NCBI GenBank assembly: GCA_017512285.1
Contig: JAFWGU010000009.1
Coordinates: 1 to 64,000, forward strand
Length of the DNA: 64,000 bases
Source: Erysipelotrichaceae bacterium
GTDB lineage: Bacteria > Bacillota_I > Bacilli_A > Erysipelotrichales > Erysipelotrichaceae
Reading direction: 5' to 3'
Under the pieces are notes generated by a model. It ran no database searches and had not been told where the DNA came from. It worked only from the letters and a program-made list of their open reading frames with translations. Positions 63,962 through 64,000 of the stretch are shown here, piece after piece (the stretch's first letter is position 1; each line of letters begins with the position of its first letter). Both the position numbers and the translations under genes were made by a program.

Positions 63962-64000
63962 ATGAATGATTATTTAAAGACTTCTGAACAAGTGCTGCAG
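63962..64000 (+). CDS. Start of a gene cut by the window edge, possibly a P-type cation ATPase
   Basis: MNDYLKTSEQVLQ is all that is visible, after GGGAGG at eight-base spacing. An N-terminus of this type is found in calcium/manganese P-type ATPases, where TSEQVLQ-like residues precede the actuator domain. The upstream manganese riboswitch makes a cation exporter plausible, but 13 residues cannot prove it. Confidence 0.4.
   Translation, partial: MNDYLKTSEQVLQ

Overview
The window looks like a chromosome segment of an anaerobic, gut-type Bacillota. The evidence is a pcrA-ligA-rlmD neighbourhood, a tsaE-tsaB-rimI-tsaD operon followed by rex, a T-box in front of asnS, Gram-positive type ABC systems with lipoprotein binding proteins, catabolite-response-like operators and an [FeFe] hydrogenase. 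Protein style suggests an Erysipelotrichia-like lineage, but nothing seen here fixes the genus. Nearly all genes lie on the minus strand.

Bases 1-6,900 are an accessory strip abutting the 3' end of rlmD (6879-8210). It holds small passenger genes (P-loop NTPase, TIGR04076 protein, GNAT-YoaP protein, ATP-grasp protein, lipoprotein) mixed with broken ones: a frameshifted AraC-GyrI gene, a kinase/GyrI chimera, a phosphatase remnant and a serine-recombinase C-terminal fragment. Two families of direct repeats run through it. A motif matching the last codons of rlmD occurs at least eight times, including inside the recombinase fragment. I read this as an array of old attachment-site scars at an rlmD integration hotspot.

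Bases 6,900-19,100 are core genes: rlmD, an acidic membrane protein, ligA, pcrA, an RNA-methyltransferase-like gene, an RluA-family pseudouridine synthase and a heterodimeric ABC exporter.

Bases 19,250-44,920 form a galacturonate/pectin utilisation locus. One minus-strand unit (34,505 to 19,253) encodes a CUT1-type oligosaccharide importer (binding lipoprotein, two permeases, two UgpC/MsmK-type ATPases, five small membrane proteins of unknown role) plus two KDG-kinase-like proteins, UxaC, pectinesterase fused in frame to KDPG aldolase, and KduD. A second unit (43,437 to 34,618) encodes UxaB, UxaA, KduI, an AEC transporter, a TIM-barrel epimerase, GH105, an SGNH esterase and GH28 polygalacturonase. 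A GH4 enzyme diverges to the right. Together they cover both routes, GalA to tagaturonate to altronate to KDG and unsaturated uronate to DKI to DKII to KDG, and then KDPG to pyruvate plus glyceraldehyde-3-phosphate. No polysaccharide-active enzyme here carries a signal peptide, so the locus appears built to import and dismantle oligomers inside the cell.

Bases 44,930-47,680 hold a GltD-like flavoprotein, probably starting at an ACG codon, and a group-B-like [FeFe] hydrogenase. Then follow a YgjP-type metallopeptidase, an ABC-F protein, a membrane-anchored amidase-like protein without the usual zinc histidines, and a cre-marked ABC importer of the AfuABC/FbpABC type with a DUF624/YesL partner. 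The right end carries asnS with a T-box, rex, the t6A operon, ogt, a TIM-barrel epimerase, a PAP2 protein, and a probable manganese (yybP-ykoY) riboswitch in front of a gene cut by the window edge.
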